A DNA stretch of 64,000 bases from Stentor coeruleus (GCA_001970955.1 MPUH01000181.1:1-64000), one strand, 5' to 3'. Shown: positions 1-9,956, numbered from the stretch's first letter. Numbers and translations: made by a program. The notes: generated by a model not told the origin, from the letters alone.

Positions 1-159
1 GGGGATACAGAGGGTGGACTAAGTAGCATGCACCTCTATATACAATATTTGCATAACAAGTAAAGATTCCCAAAAGTGAAAATCTTATAAATTAACTACT
101 TAATCTTATCAATTCAAAACATAAAATTACATTTTAAAATCTTAAAATAATAACTAATT

Positions 160-750
160 TTAAACTAAATCCCATTCTACTTTAATAATCGAATCTACTA
201 CACCTGAATTTTTGCAATCACTAATTTCCTTACACACTAATTGCCAATTATTTCTTTCAAGAGTATCTTCGTTTTCAGATGCTTCTTCTTTTACCGTCTC
301 AACAATTATTTGAAAAGTACCTGTGCTATTATCAGTTTCTTGTATTGAATAAATATCAGAAAGTATATTCCCAAATATTTTATCTAGTTGAGATTGAGAT
401 ACAAGTTTGTCGTTATCTGTTAAAGAGTAAATATTGAATATCCAATTTAATTTTATAACTAAAGATTCAGTGATTTTTTCGTTATGTAATATTTGAAAGA
501 CTAATGCACCTAAAATACCTTTGTATACTAGTTCTTTAATCGAAGATATGAAGTTGCTGATATATGTTTTTAAACTATTTTCGCCTACAGCTTTGATACT
601 AATTCCAAATAAATTTCTTGAGACAAAAGCTTCTTTAGGGTAAAGCCCTTTAATAAAAAGAATATTATGTATCATTGCTTCAATCAAAACTAAAGCTGAT
701 ACTTTTACTTCTACTTATAAACTACCCTGTACTGAATATAAGTATTCCAT
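160..750 (-). CDS. HORMA-domain protein (MAD2/HORMAD-like), two exons
   Basis: The protein is 191 aa after removing one 15-nt intron (711-725). Exon 1 supplies MEYLYSVQ, and exon 2 gives VSALVLIEAMIHNILFIKG followed by LYPKEAF. This matches the start of a HORMA domain (V..li..aih.ilY.RglyP...F), and the domain fills the rest of the chain. HORMA proteins (MAD2, REV7, HORMAD/Hop1) bind closure-motif peptides in the spindle checkpoint, translesion synthesis or meiotic chromosome axes. I cannot say which subfamily this is; the seat-belt tail is divergent. Without the intron the open frame has no ATG before the domain start, so splicing explains the gene well. Its ATG lies 20 bp from the divergent ATG of the histone-fold gene. 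A nuclear role is inferred from the family. Confidence 0.75.
711..725 (-). other. 15-nt intron in HORMA gene
   Basis: On the minus strand it reads GTAGTTTATAAGTAG, with GTA start, A at position 10 and TAG end, like the other introns here. It splits a codon after base 1 (G|AA). If retained, it would put a TAA in frame. Confidence 0.75.
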
Positions 751-770
751 TTTATCACCTTAATCTTATA
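751..770. promoter_or_regulatory. 20-bp divergent start region
   Basis: Only 20 bp (tttatcaccttaatcttata) separate the ATG of the minus-strand HORMA gene (750) from the ATG of the plus-strand histone-fold gene (771). Each side carries an AT-rich TATAA/GATAAA-like string touching the start codon. Any promoter must overlap coding sequence or be extremely short. Confidence 0.6.
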
Positions 771-1070
771 ATGGAAATAGATGAAGTTACTATAGCAGAT
801 AAGCTTTTGCCAATGTCTTCAGTAAACAAAATCATTAAATCGGCTGTGCCAGAAGGAACTTCTATTAGCAAAGATGCTAAAAAAGCTATGCAAAATGCTA
901 GTACAGTTTTTGTTATGTATATCTCAACAATAGCTGGAGAGATATCGCGGGAAACTCAAGGTAAAAAGAAAAAAGCAATAGTTTCGCCTGAACATATTAT
1001 TCAAGCATTAGAAGAAATGGAATTCAGAAACATAAGTCAAAATTTTGATATGCCTGAAAAGAAAAAATAA
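771..1070 (+). CDS. Histone-fold protein, DNA polymerase epsilon subunit 3 / CHRAC17-like
   Basis: A 99-residue protein made almost entirely of one histone fold (residues 10-85). It resembles POLE3/Dpb4: it starts LLPMSSVNKIIKSAVPEG, continues ISKDAKKAM, then VFVMYI, and ends the fold with IIQALEEMEF, the POLE3-type signature. POLE3 pairs with POLE4 in DNA polymerase epsilon and in ISWI chromatin remodellers (CHRAC), binding DNA and H3-H4. The tail is short (NFDMPEKKK) and lacks the long acidic C-terminus of animal POLE3. The ATG at 771 is chosen because upstream codons would encode a hydrophobic stretch overlapping the divergent gene. NF-YB is the main alternative family, but it lacks EEMEF. 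Confidence 0.8.
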   Translation: MEIDEVTIADKLLPMSSVNKIIKSAVPEGTSISKDAKKAMQNASTVFVMYISTIAGEISRETQGKKKKAIVSPEHIIQALEEMEFRNISQNFDMPEKKK

Positions 1071-1207
1071 GACTAAAACTTATAATAAAAACTTAAACTT
1101 TACATTTCTTAATATTATTTTATATAGTAAATACACAAAGGGTTTTTCATCTTTGCTATAAAAAGAAAATTTTAACTCAGATAAAGCTTTAGGCTAATAA
1201 ATAGTTT

Positions 1208-1411
1208 CTATCTTAATCTTCTTGCTTCTCTTTCACTTTCTAACAAAGCAAGCATGTCACCTTCCCTGACTGGGCCTTTGACATTTCTCACTAATGTTCT
1301 TCCGCTTTCATCACCATGTAAAACAACTCTAACTTGTGTGATACCTCCACGAGATCCAGTTCTTCCTAGCAGCTTTTGTACTGTTGCAAGAATCGGCCCT
1401 TGTTCTTCCAT
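1208..1411 (-). CDS. RPS28: 40S ribosomal protein eS28
   Basis: A 67-residue protein, the family's usual size. Diagnostic blocks are [39 protein letters not shown] and the terminal ARRLR. eS28 is an OB-fold protein of the small ribosomal subunit, placed near the mRNA exit/E site. It is intronless, with ATG at 1411 and stop TAG. Its codons are less AT-biased than those of its neighbours, as expected for a highly expressed gene. Confidence 0.97.
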   Translation of the reverse strand: MEEQGPILATVQKLLGRTGSRGGITQVRVVLHGDESGRTLVRNVKGPVREGDMLALLESEREARRLR

Positions 1412-1814
1412 TTTATGAATATGTATCCACTAATAAAATTAGGACTTATTTTTCTAATAGGCAAAATATTTACTTTTGAATAGCCAAATCAACAATTTTT
1501 CATAGTTTTAAATTGATTATATGTATTTATATGGATAATTCAAATGTTTATATAAACTCTAAGACGATGATATATAGAAAATTAATATAAATAAATCAAG
1601 TTAGAAAATTGACTTAGAAATAACTGGGAGATTTCAGGAATATTTATATTGGTAAAGGATAAATTATGATTTAAAAGGAAAACTGTAACAAACAAGGCAA
1701 AAATGGACGTTTTATTAATGAAATCCTATGCTAAAAAGTAGTTTTTATAATAAAATAAAGCATAAATTGTATTTTGTTTTATTAAATACAAACTAAGATA
1801 AATAATTAAAATCC
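1412..1814. other. Intergenic, AT-rich
   Basis: 403 bp between divergent genes (eS28 leftwards, coiled-coil gene rightwards). No open frame, RNA gene or repeat was recognised. It presumably holds both promoters. Confidence 0.5.
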
Positions 1815-3137
1815 ATGAAAAGGTCTCACAGGCCAAACGACTGGAAAAAAGTGGTTGACGCTCAAACAGTCGCTACCTTTAATCAGGATGTACGAGAAAA
1901 GAACCTAAAAAAAGCAGTAACAAACCTTTATAAGAAGCAAATTGAAGTTCAGTTAACAGAAAAGCAACAACGAGCCATAGAAGAAGAGGCTAAAAAAGAA
2001 TACGAAGCTCTTAGCATGTATAAAACTTGCAACGACTATGAGAATTTCAAAGCTATGCAATATCATGAAAAAAAAGTTGAAAAATATGACCTGTTCAGTG
2101 ATTATATTGGCCAATTAACCCACAAAGAGTCTAAAAAACAAAACGAGTTTTTGAGGGAATATGAAAAAGATCAAGAAATAATAAATCAAAATTCTCAAGC
2201 ATTAGAACAAGCAAGATACTTGGAAAATCTAAAGAAAAATGAAAGAATTAATTCAGAAAATGATTTTTTATGGCGACAATCATTAGAAAAAAACTGGAGA
2301 TCTGTTCAGGAAATAAAAGAAAAAGAACTGGATAAAGAGTTGATTGCAGAAAGTATGGAAAGGGCACAGAAATGCCAGAGGGAATATGCTATGAAAATGA
2401 AGGATATTGAGAAAAAACTTGAAAAAAATAAGAAGTCATATGCAATTGCCTCACAAAATGCTAGTTTAAGAGATATGGCTAAAAGTGACTTGCTTGAAAA
2501 GTGGGAAAATGATGTTAAAGGAAAAAGTAGGATACTAGATTATAAAGAAAAAGAAAGAAAAGCACATCAGAAATACTTAGAAAACAATGCTCTCCAGCAA
2601 CAATTACAAGAAAAATATTTTAAACAGGAAAAAGATAAGCAAAATATTCAACAAGAAAAAGTTGAGTCAGATTTAGCGATTCACCAATATCAAAAGATGG
2701 AAAAAGAACAAAAAATCAACGATTTCTATCAGAAAATACAGCTTAATAACGTACTTCAAACACAAATGCGAGATAAAGAAATAGAAAAAGCTTCAGAGAA
2801 CACGTTTTCTCAAAGAGAAAAAGACATAAATAGGGAAGTGATAGAAAGAAATGAGGAAATCAACTTTAAAGGTATTCCTGGAGTGTTTAGAAGTCAGAGT
2901 TCTTTAGAAAGTTCATGTGGGAAAATAAAAAAATTTAGAGATTCGGAGAATGTGTCTATAAGTAGTGGATTTGATTCGCCTGATGTTGTGAAGAATAAGA
3001 GAATGAGTTATACAAGATATGAAAACCTATCTCACACAAGTGATAATAGGCATAATCCTATTACTAATCCAATAGGTCAGAGTTTGCCTTTAAGTAAGTC
3101 TTTTGTGAGAGGCAAGGGTTTGATTACTTTGAAGTGA
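1815..3137 (+). CDS. Coiled-coil protein, unrecognised
   Basis: A 440-residue, highly charged, almost wholly helical protein. Lys/Glu/Gln-rich heptad sequence covers about residues 20-355; the last 85 residues are Ser-rich and basic, ending KGLITLK. The first residues (MKRSHRPNDWKKVVD) are unusually polar, with no signal peptide. Ciliate proteins of this type are often axonemal or cytoskeletal, but I see no family signature. It is the only intact gene here that I read as ending in TGA; all others end in TAA or TAG. If TGA were read through, only five more residues would follow before TAA. Confidence 0.85.
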   Translation: MKRSHRPNDWKKVVDAQTVATFNQDVREKNLKKAVTNLYKKQIEVQLTEKQQRAIEEEAKKEYEALSMYKTCNDYENFKAMQYHEKKVEKYDLFSDYIGQLTHKESKKQNEFLREYEKDQEIINQNSQALEQARYLENLKKNERINSENDFLWRQSLEKNWRSVQEIKEKELDKELIAESMERAQKCQREYAMKMKDIEKKLEKNKKSYAIASQNASLRDMAKSDLLEKWENDVKGKSRILDYKEKERKAHQKYLENNALQQQLQEKYFKQEKDKQNIQQEKVESDLAIHQYQKMEKEQKINDFYQKIQLNNVLQTQMRDKEIEKASENTFSQREKDINREVIERNEEINFKGIPGVFRSQSSLESSCGKIKKFRDSENVSISSGFDSPDVVKNKRMSYTRYENLSHTSDNRHNPITNPIGQSLPLSKSFVRGKGLITLK

Positions 3138-3866
3138 TTTTTAGATACTTAAATTATAGTTTTAGGTTGTTGGATAGATAGAAAATATATATTAGGATTA
3201 TGGTAATGATGATATGTTGAAGTTATTGTTTGCTTGGATCATATGCTATTTTACAATATAAGAGTGAGCTAAAACTGGTGAAATAAACTATTTGATTTTA
3301 AAGATTATAATTAAAGACTAGCATTTTCCATTTAAATTGTATTATCTATTTTACTTTCTGTGAGTGGTGGTTGGCATAAAAATTATGATATTATTGTTTC
3401 ATTTACAATCTATGTTAAAAAATAATACTTTACTATACATGACGCGAAAATTTAAAGCTTTGTATGATTTTTTTGTAAAATTATAATAAACTTATTCTTA
3501 GTCCTATAAATACAATTCCCAATATATTTGCAAAGGTTAAATAAATATATAATTAAAAATAACCATTCATGAATCATAAAAAATATAATAGTAATTAAAT
3601 ATTCATATGATGTTTCTATACTTAAATATTTAAACTCCATACTACACCATCCAACTTTATTTATTTCATATACCAATTGTTACTATTTTTAATATTTTCT
3701 ACCTTCCTCAAAACAATAAAATTTATTAAACTAATCCCTAAAACCAAAAAAAATAAATCCCAACCCAGTGATTCACCAAAATTTCTTAAACACTCTCTCT
3801 AAATTAATCAATTCCTTACGCATCAGTAGCATATAGCAAACTGTATAATTTAATAAATTAAGTATA
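3138..3866. other. Intergenic, AT-rich
   Basis: 729 bp with no supported gene. A 74-codon minus-strand open frame at 3452-3676 has composition typical of AT-rich noncoding DNA and no domain. The last 150 bp upstream of the channel gene are C-rich and G-poor on its coding strand. Confidence 0.5.
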
Positions 3867-5879
3867 ATGAAAACACAAACTAGAATTGCCACAGACACTT
3901 TTCGAAAATCATGGTCTTGCCAATCTTTGCTTGTAAGCAAACACAAACCAGGTCCGCATGAACTACGAAGATCAATTAAAAGAAAACACACAAAGTCTCA
4001 GTTTTTTCCTGTAAAAGAAAAACATACAAAAGACAAGGAATTAAGATTTTTAATCAAACCTGAATCTCTTTTAAAACTCTTTTGGGACATATGCTGCATT
4101 TCAATCACAATTACCCAAGGTTTTCTTATTCCTTATATTATAACATTTGCTATAGGAGTATCTTATGAAATAATGACCTATCTTGAAGTGAGTAATATAC
4201 TTTTGATTATAGATATTCCAATATCTTTAAATACCTGCATTTATAAGAAAGGAAAGCTTGTAACTGAGAGAAATTTAATAATGAAACACTATCTAAGAAC
4301 TTACTTTATTACTGATATTTGGAGTGTACTTCCATTTCAATTACTTTCTTTCAATAAAGAAATTGCTTTTGATTTAAATATTACAGTTCTGATACTCCTA
4401 TTAAAAATGCTTAGGCTTTATCATATGAAAGCGCTTTTTTTCTCTATTGAAGACTATTGGAGTAGTCCAACATCTGTGCTTTTAACCAGAATTGTTCAAT
4501 TTTCTATAATTTTTAGTCTTTTGTGTCATTGGCTTACTTGCTATATGCAATATTTTTTTAATCTTTCCTTGAATTACTCTCCTGATGACTGGGTTTTAAA
4601 TAGACAAACTGAATATGAAAGTTATTTACGACAAATTTATATTATCATTCTTACAATGACTTCTGTTGGATATGAATCACCAAGACGAGCTATTGATTAT
4701 AATTTAATTGGGACAATTATAGCAATGTGCGCTGAAAGTTTGATTTTTGCATTTACACTTGGAGAAATTCAGAGTATTGTAAGTAAGCATACAAGGCATT
4801 CAAATGAAACAAAAGATCTTATAAGCCAAATAAAAAGGTTACTTGATAAGAAAAAAATACCTAAAAATTTGAGATACAGGATAATACGATATGTGAATTA
4901 CATGAGAGATGCAGAAAGGGAAAATGTTGGAAAAGAAATAGAATTGCTTTCATCACTTTCGAAACCTTTAAAACTGGAGATTTTTACTTTTACGAGATCT
5001 TCGTTTTTAGAAAATCATGCGATTTTCCAAAATTATTCTCCTGGTTTTATAAAGTTCATCGGGTTTAGTATGAAAATCCAAATTTTTTCTAGTGGTGACT
5101 TGGTTATGCTTGAAGGAGAAAAAGGTTCATCAATTTTCTTTATAATTAACGGTTCTGTGGATATCTACAATCAAACAACAAAAACTATATACAAAACTTT
5201 ACCAAAATCTAAATCTTTTGGCGAATTAGGTTTTTTTTTAGGCATATGTCGTACAGCATCAGTAAGATGTGATAGTTTTACAGAACTTGTTTCAATAGAT
5301 AAAGAAATGTTTACTAGACTTCTAAGTGATCATCCTTCAGAACAGGAAATAACAAAAGAAATTTTAAAAAGGGCACAAAAAGATCTAAGCATAATAGGGA
5401 TAAAATGTTATTTATGTAAAAGATTAACACATATTGCAAAAGATTGTAAAGATTCTCTTATAAAACTTGAAAAAGAAAAGATAATTAAAAAAGCTGTGTT
5501 AAAAAGAAATACACTTGGATGGAGGAGAATCAATTTATCATATTCGATTGATAAGAAATTTATGAGACCATTACATGAATCTGATATTATAAGAAAATAT
5601 TCAATTGTGAATTCTAAAGGGAGTGATTATTTAAGGGCAAATTCTAATAAAAATCCTGGGCTGGTTAGGAAAGCAAAGGGATATGTCAAAAGATTAAATG
5701 TACTTTTACCAATATCCGGAAGGAAACTTCGGTTGATTGAAGATAGTGATAGTGATAGTGAAATTGAGGATTTGTCTAGTTCGATTTTACCTAAATCTCA
5801 GAGGTATATAGAAAATTTTATTGATTCACGTAGGAAAAGCAATACTGAAATACCTAAAATTGTTATTCAACTGGTTTAA
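3867..5879 (+). CDS. Cyclic-nucleotide-binding voltage-gated-type cation channel
   Basis: A 670-residue channel of the EAG/HCN/CNG superfamily. In order: cytosolic N-terminus (about 1-70), six membrane helices (about 72-310), C-linker, cyclic-nucleotide-binding domain (about 400-490) with FGELGFFLG then RTASV (phosphate-binding-cassette type), and a CCHC zinc knuckle (CYLCKRLTHIAKDC, about 512-527). S4 (ILLLKMLRLYHMK) has few positive charges, so voltage sensing may be weak. The pore reads TMTSVGYES where K+ channels have TVGYGD. The second filter glycine is replaced by Glu, somewhat like the GET of CNG channels, so selectivity cannot be assumed to be K+. The tail has an acidic DSDSDSE stretch. 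Such channels could drive ciliary membrane responses to cAMP/cGMP, which is inferred. Start ATG follows AGTATA. Confidence 0.9.
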   Translation: MKTQTRIATDTFRKSWSCQSLLVSKHKPGPHELRRSIKRKHTKSQFFPVKEKHTKDKELRFLIKPESLLKLFWDICCISITITQGFLIPYIITFAIGVSYEIMTYLEVSNILLIIDIPISLNTCIYKKGKLVTERNLIMKHYLRTYFITDIWSVLPFQLLSFNKEIAFDLNITVLILLLKMLRLYHMKALFFSIEDYWSSPTSVLLTRIVQFSIIFSLLCHWLTCYMQYFFNLSLNYSPDDWVLNRQTEYESYLRQIYIIILTMTSVGYESPRRAIDYNLIGTIIAMCAESLIFAFTLGEIQSIVSKHTRHSNETKDLISQIKRLLDKKKIPKNLRYRIIRYVNYMRDAERENVGKEIELLSSLSKPLKLEIFTFTRSSFLENHAIFQNYSPGFIKFIGFSMKIQIFSSGDLVMLEGEKGSSIFFIINGSVDIYNQTTKTIYKTLPKSKSFGELGFFLGICRTASVRCDSFTELVSIDKEMFTRLLSDHPSEQEITKEILKRAQKDLSIIGIKCYLCKRLTHIAKDCKDSLIKLEKEKIIKKAVLKRNTLGWRRINLSYSIDKKFMRPLHESDIIRKYSIVNSKGSDYLRANSNKNPGLVRKAKGYVKRLNVLLPISGRKLRLIEDSDSDSEIEDLSSSILPKSQRYIENFIDSRRKSNTEIPKIVIQLV

Positions 5880-6012
5880 TATGTTCATTTGAAATAATAA
5901 TTCTAATTTGAATAAGTTAATCTTTTATTTGATATATGATTTCAATTGAAGCTATTGTTTATGGAGAAGGAGGATTTTATAGAATATAATTTTGATAAGA
6001 ATAATAAAATGT

Positions 6013-6017
6013 AAAAA
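6013..6017 (-). terminator. Pol III T-run after tRNA-Ile
   Basis: Five T on the minus strand begin one base after the tRNA 3' end, a normal RNA polymerase III stop. Confidence 0.7.
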
Positions 6018-6018
6018 G

Positions 6019-6092
6019 TGGTCCCACTGAGGATCGAACTCAGGACCTCTGCGTTATTAGCACAGCGCTCTAACCGGCTGAGCTATGGGACC
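6019..6092 (-). tRNA. tRNA-Ile (anticodon AAU)
   Basis: 74 nt without intron. The acceptor stem GGTCCCA pairs with TGGGACC, with discriminator A. The D arm is GCTC..GAGC. The anticodon stem CTGTG/CGCAG closes loop CTAATAA, giving anticodon AAT. The T arm CTGAG-TTCGATC-CTCAG is perfectly paired and doubles as B box. CCA is not encoded. A34 would be modified to inosine to read the AUU/AUC/AUA Ile codons. Confidence 0.97.
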
Positions 6093-6329
6093 TACTTTTT
6101 ATATAAATGACAAACCTAAATACCCAAAACGAGTTATAGAAAATGTGCTACAATTTCTATTTAATTTAATTATAGCACTAATCATAATTACCCAAAACTT
6201 TATAACTAATCCCAAAAGTTTCCAAAAAAAAAAAACATCATTAAAAATAAAAACTTTAAATTTGCACTCAAAACTAACATCAAAGCCTAAAACATCTCAA
6301 AATTATCTAACATCATAAAATAATCTATA

Positions 6330-9300
6330 CTACCCAAGTATTTCATTAAACTTCCTATTTTGCTTCGCATATTCATTCCTATTTTTTTCCAACTCATAAA
6401 TCAAGCTCCTAATTCTGAAATCCGGCTTATTCTTTGGTCTATACAACTCTTGTGGCGTAACATACTTCTTCTTCATATACTCTTGAAACGGTGTATCTTT
6501 AATAACCGTACTCCTAGGTTTACTATCAGGTACAATCCCACCTTTATGCGAATAATTTATTCTCTTAATCTCCGCTTCTAAATCAGAAATCCTTTTATTC
6601 AAAGCTTCCTTTTCTTGTCTTAAATCATAACATTCATTTATCAACCTTGCATTTTCTTGTTGTTTAAGTAATACTTGCTTTCCATGTTCTTCTTCAAGTT
6701 TCAATTTATTAGAATTCATATTTTTATACATAACTTGCATAAAGTATTCTTGTTGATTTTTTTCATATTTGATTCTCTCGATATTATCCTGTTTTTCTTT
6801 GAGGAAAATTTCATTAAGTGTAGGTTTAGTAGGTTCTTCACTTGGATATAAGTCTTCTTTGCCTACATGTTTGAAATAAAGGTCTTTAAGTTTTGTAATT
6901 AATTGTGTTGTATCTCGTTCTTCTAAAAGTTTTGCTAGATCACTATATAATTGGTTTAAAGCATTTCTACTGTTTAGTAATTCTTCTCTTAGATCTTGAT
7001 TTGTATTTAATGCTTCACCGTTTTTTTGTTTAAATGTTAATAAAAGCTTTAATGTTGAATTCTGAGTAGTACTTTCTTCTAATAACTCATTATAGAGTTT
7101 TTTTATATGTTGCTGAATTTGTTGGCTTTGCTCTTCCATTGGGACACGCTCATCTTTTAGTGAATTGATTTTTTGGTCTAAAACAAATCTATAATTTTGT
7201 AAATGGATATGTAGGGATCTTAAGTCTTTAATTTTGTTTTCTCGTTTTTTAATTATTTCTTCTCGTTTTTTCATTTCTTTTTCAAGTTCCAAAAGCTTTT
7301 CTTGGATATTATTTTTTTCTGTAGTTAAATTTTTGTTTTCTTCATCGTATTCATCTTTCTTTTCAATTAATATTTGAACTTCTTTCTGCATTGTCATATT
7401 ATCTCTTATAAGCTTAGCATGTTTTCCTAAGCATTCTCTAGCCCTTTTTTTCTCTTCATCAATTTCCTCTTTTTGTTTTCTATAGTTCTCATCCATACTT
7501 TCTTCAAATTCCTTATCACTTTGCTGAATAATTGCTTCATACTTTTTTTTTTCTGATTCAACTTTTTTCTGCAAATCATTATAAGCTTCCATAATTTTCC
7601 TCATTCTCAACTCATAATCCTCTTCACATTGTTCAATAATTTCTTTGTGTATCATCAATATTTCTTCTCTTTGCCCTGAATATTTTTGACATGAAGTTTC
7701 CATTTCTTCTTTTAAATGTTCATATTTTTCAAATTCATCATTGAGCATTTTACTAAACTTATCATTTTGCAACATAAGTCTTGTTGCATACTGGGCGTTT
7801 TTTTCATCTTTTTTAATCCTAAAATCTTTTTCATGTACTTCAATAGTATCAACAGTTTTGTTATATTCATCTATTATTTTATTTAATTCTTTATCATATG
7901 AGCTTTTCAATTCATTGATTTTTTCATCATATTTTTTTTCTTGTTGCTCAAACTCAAAGAAATCACTTTCTAATGTTCGGATTGAGTCGTTTAGTTGTTG
8001 AATTTTTTCAATTTGGAAATCAAGTGTTGGTTGTGGGATGAGGGATAAAGTGTTTAAAGATTCATTTTCTTTTTTGAAAATTAGTTGTTTAACTCGACCT
8101 TCTTTAACTTGTTTGGCTGAAAGGCAGACAATCATTGAGTCTTGTCCTGCAGTGAATATTGTTGAATAAGCTATGCTTAGATAGTTTACTGGACCTAGAT
8201 GAACTGGCCATTCAGACCATTCTGGCTCAGCTTCTTCGTCTGGAGGCATTACGATTGGCCATAACATAACTCGTATTAATCCATTTTTCATACCGAGGAC
8301 CATTACATCAAGTTCATAACATAAGAGAAGGGAAGCAAATTCTTTTTCTGTGGATTCAAAAGTTTGAGTCACGCCTAATTCTGCCCATACACGAAATACA
8401 CCATCTGTATGAACACAGGCAAGTAAATCTAGGGTTTCATCATAAAATGCTTGTTTAACCATAAAATCACTACTTGAAAAATCTATAATTTTCTCCCCAA
8501 GTTTCCAAACATGTACAGTGCCATGTGAGCATACAGAAGTCAAATATTCTTTTTTCCACCTCATTTGCTGGGGTATTCCAATATGCCCTTGAAGCATAAA
8601 AGTAAGAGTTAATGTATAAGGATCATAAACACAAATATTATTATTTTGCCCAAAAGCTAAATATTTTCCACAAGGACTATATGCAATAGCTTCACATTTT
8701 TTTGCTATACTAAATGCAAGAGATAGACTATCATAAAGTAAATAAAATATTTTCAATGAGTTTTCAAATCCAACAGCGATTTGATAACCAGTTGGATGAA
8801 TAGCAGCAACACAAGGGTTATCGGTAAAGTGTTGTTCAGCAATACCTTTACATTGTCTAGAATATGACCAAACTCTTATAGCTTTATCATAACCATATGT
8901 ACAAACAAGTTCTTTACCTGTACTAACACTTATACCTTTTATACCACCTGTGCATAATGATGTTCCAAAAGGTCTTGTAACAGTACATTCTCCAGTTTCT
9001 ACAAGAAATATTTCAATTGCACTTTCACATTTTACCATAACTACAGCATTGCATTCATCAGGTGAGTAAGCAGCACATGTTACTATTCCTGCCTTTATTG
9101 GCAACTTGAAAATATGCAGAAAATGCAACTGAAAATTCTTATCAATCAAATAAGTGTCAACTTCATTATTATACCCCAACAAACATTCCTGTGATGAAAC
9201 AGCTAAGCAAGTAGCTGGAGTTCTCAAACTTATCTCCCTCTGTTCCATATCTTCAAAAATTAAAAGTTTTCCCTCATTACACAATGCTAATAATATATTC

Positions 9301-9956
9301 GATCCAGGTATAAACTGCATATCCAAAACATTTCCGCTATGTAAATTTTCTTGCGACTCTTCAATAGCTTTCCTCTCACTAAACAACTGCCAATATCTTA
9401 AATACCCAATACCTCCTAATATAATCTTATTTTCATCTCCAGGAAGTACTTCTAGCTTTCTAATTCCAGGGCTTATTTTTGCATATGAAATAAGTTTCTG
9501 ACTTTTTAGCATCCAAGCAGATATAAATACATGTGATAAAGTATAACAAATCTCATTATCATTAGAAATCGCAACTTCAATTATATGATCAGATGGGGCT
9601 AAATGTCTATGAACAAGCATATGAGAAATTTCTGAGTCTTGATAACTGAGTGTTGGGAAATTGTTATAAAAAGCTTCACCAAGTATAGTTTTTGATCCAT
9701 CCTTATCATGAATCACTTTAAGCAAAGTTACTTGACTATCTGATTCTTCTCTTGGTTGACATATGAATTTCCCTGTTGCTATATCTTGCATGACTATATG
9801 TGGACCTGCTGAGTAAATCAGAGTTTCTTCATTTGTAAACTGAATTGCTCGGGTTATTGATGTTGAATCAATTCCTATAACAGATTTGATGTTTAATTCC
9901 ACGCCATTTAGAACGCTCTCATCTGGAGCACACATAGGGATATACTTATTTTGCAT
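6330..9956 (-). CDS. CFAP57: Axonemal WD40/coiled-coil protein CFAP57 (WDR65)
   Basis: A 1208-residue protein, close to the family's 1250. Residues about 25-620 form WD40 repeats (for example GHIGIPQQMRW, CVHTDGVFRVW, HLGPVNYLSIAY). Residues about 650-1170 are coiled coil. The coil carries the stretch NKIKDLRSLHIHLQNYRF then VLDQKI, which matches the family's conserved KRIYDLKKKNQELGKFKF/VLDYKI region. CFAP57 helps dock inner-arm dyneins g/d and the regulatory complex on ciliary doublets. Ciliates have several CFAP57 paralogues, so one-to-one orthology is not established. It is intronless, and its start lies only 42 bp from the stop of the gene upstream. Confidence 0.85.
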   Translation of the reverse strand: MQNKYIPMCAPDESVLNGVELNIKSVIGIDSTSITRAIQFTNEETLIYSAGPHIVMQDIATGKFICQPREESDSQVTLLKVIHDKDGSKTILGEAFYNNFPTLSYQDSEISHMLVHRHLAPSDHIIEVAISNDNEICYTLSHVFISAWMLKSQKLISYAKISPGIRKLEVLPGDENKIILGGIGYLRYWQLFSERKAIEESQENLHSGNVLDMQFIPGSNILLALCNEGKLLIFEDMEQREISLRTPATCLAVSSQECLLGYNNEVDTYLIDKNFQLHFLHIFKLPIKAGIVTCAAYSPDECNAVVMVKCESAIEIFLVETGECTVTRPFGTSLCTGGIKGISVSTGKELVCTYGYDKAIRVWSYSRQCKGIAEQHFTDNPCVAAIHPTGYQIAVGFENSLKIFYLLYDSLSLAFSIAKKCEAIAYSPCGKYLAFGQNNNICVYDPYTLTLTFMLQGHIGIPQQMRWKKEYLTSVCSHGTVHVWKLGEKIIDFSSSDFMVKQAFYDETLDLLACVHTDGVFRVWAELGVTQTFESTEKEFASLLLCYELDVMVLGMKNGLIRVMLWPIVMPPDEEAEPEWSEWPVHLGPVNYLSIAYSTIFTAGQDSMIVCLSAKQVKEGRVKQLIFKKENESLNTLSLIPQPTLDFQIEKIQQLNDSIRTLESDFFEFEQQEKKYDEKINELKSSYDKELNKIIDEYNKTVDTIEVHEKDFRIKKDEKNAQYATRLMLQNDKFSKMLNDEFEKYEHLKEEMETSCQKYSGQREEILMIHKEIIEQCEEDYELRMRKIMEAYNDLQKKVESEKKKYEAIIQQSDKEFEESMDENYRKQKEEIDEEKKRARECLGKHAKLIRDNMTMQKEVQILIEKKDEYDEENKNLTTEKNNIQEKLLELEKEMKKREEIIKKRENKIKDLRSLHIHLQNYRFVLDQKINSLKDERVPMEEQSQQIQQHIKKLYNELLEESTTQNSTLKLLLTFKQKNGEALNTNQDLREELLNSRNALNQLYSDLAKLLEERDTTQLITKLKDLYFKHVGKEDLYPSEEPTKPTLNEIFLKEKQDNIERIKYEKNQQEYFMQVMYKNMNSNKLKLEEEHGKQVLLKQQENARLINECYDLRQEKEALNKRISDLEAEIKRINYSHKGGIVPDSKPRSTVIKDTPFQEYMKKKYVTPQELYRPKNKPDFRIRSLIYELEKNRNEYAKQNRKFNEILG

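Noticed and set aside
1815-3155. TGA translated as Trp (Blepharisma-like code)
   Set aside because: No intact gene contains an in-frame TGA, and reading the TGA-bearing remnants with TGA as Trp does not restore homologous protein.
3452-3676. 74-codon minus-strand frame in an intergenic region
   Set aside because: Composition (Ile, Phe, Tyr, Lys) is what random AT-rich DNA gives; no domain, no leader signature, no homology that I recognise.
6085-6318. Plus-strand open frame of 77 codons
   Set aside because: It begins inside the tRNA-Ile gene and reads through low-complexity A-rich spacer.
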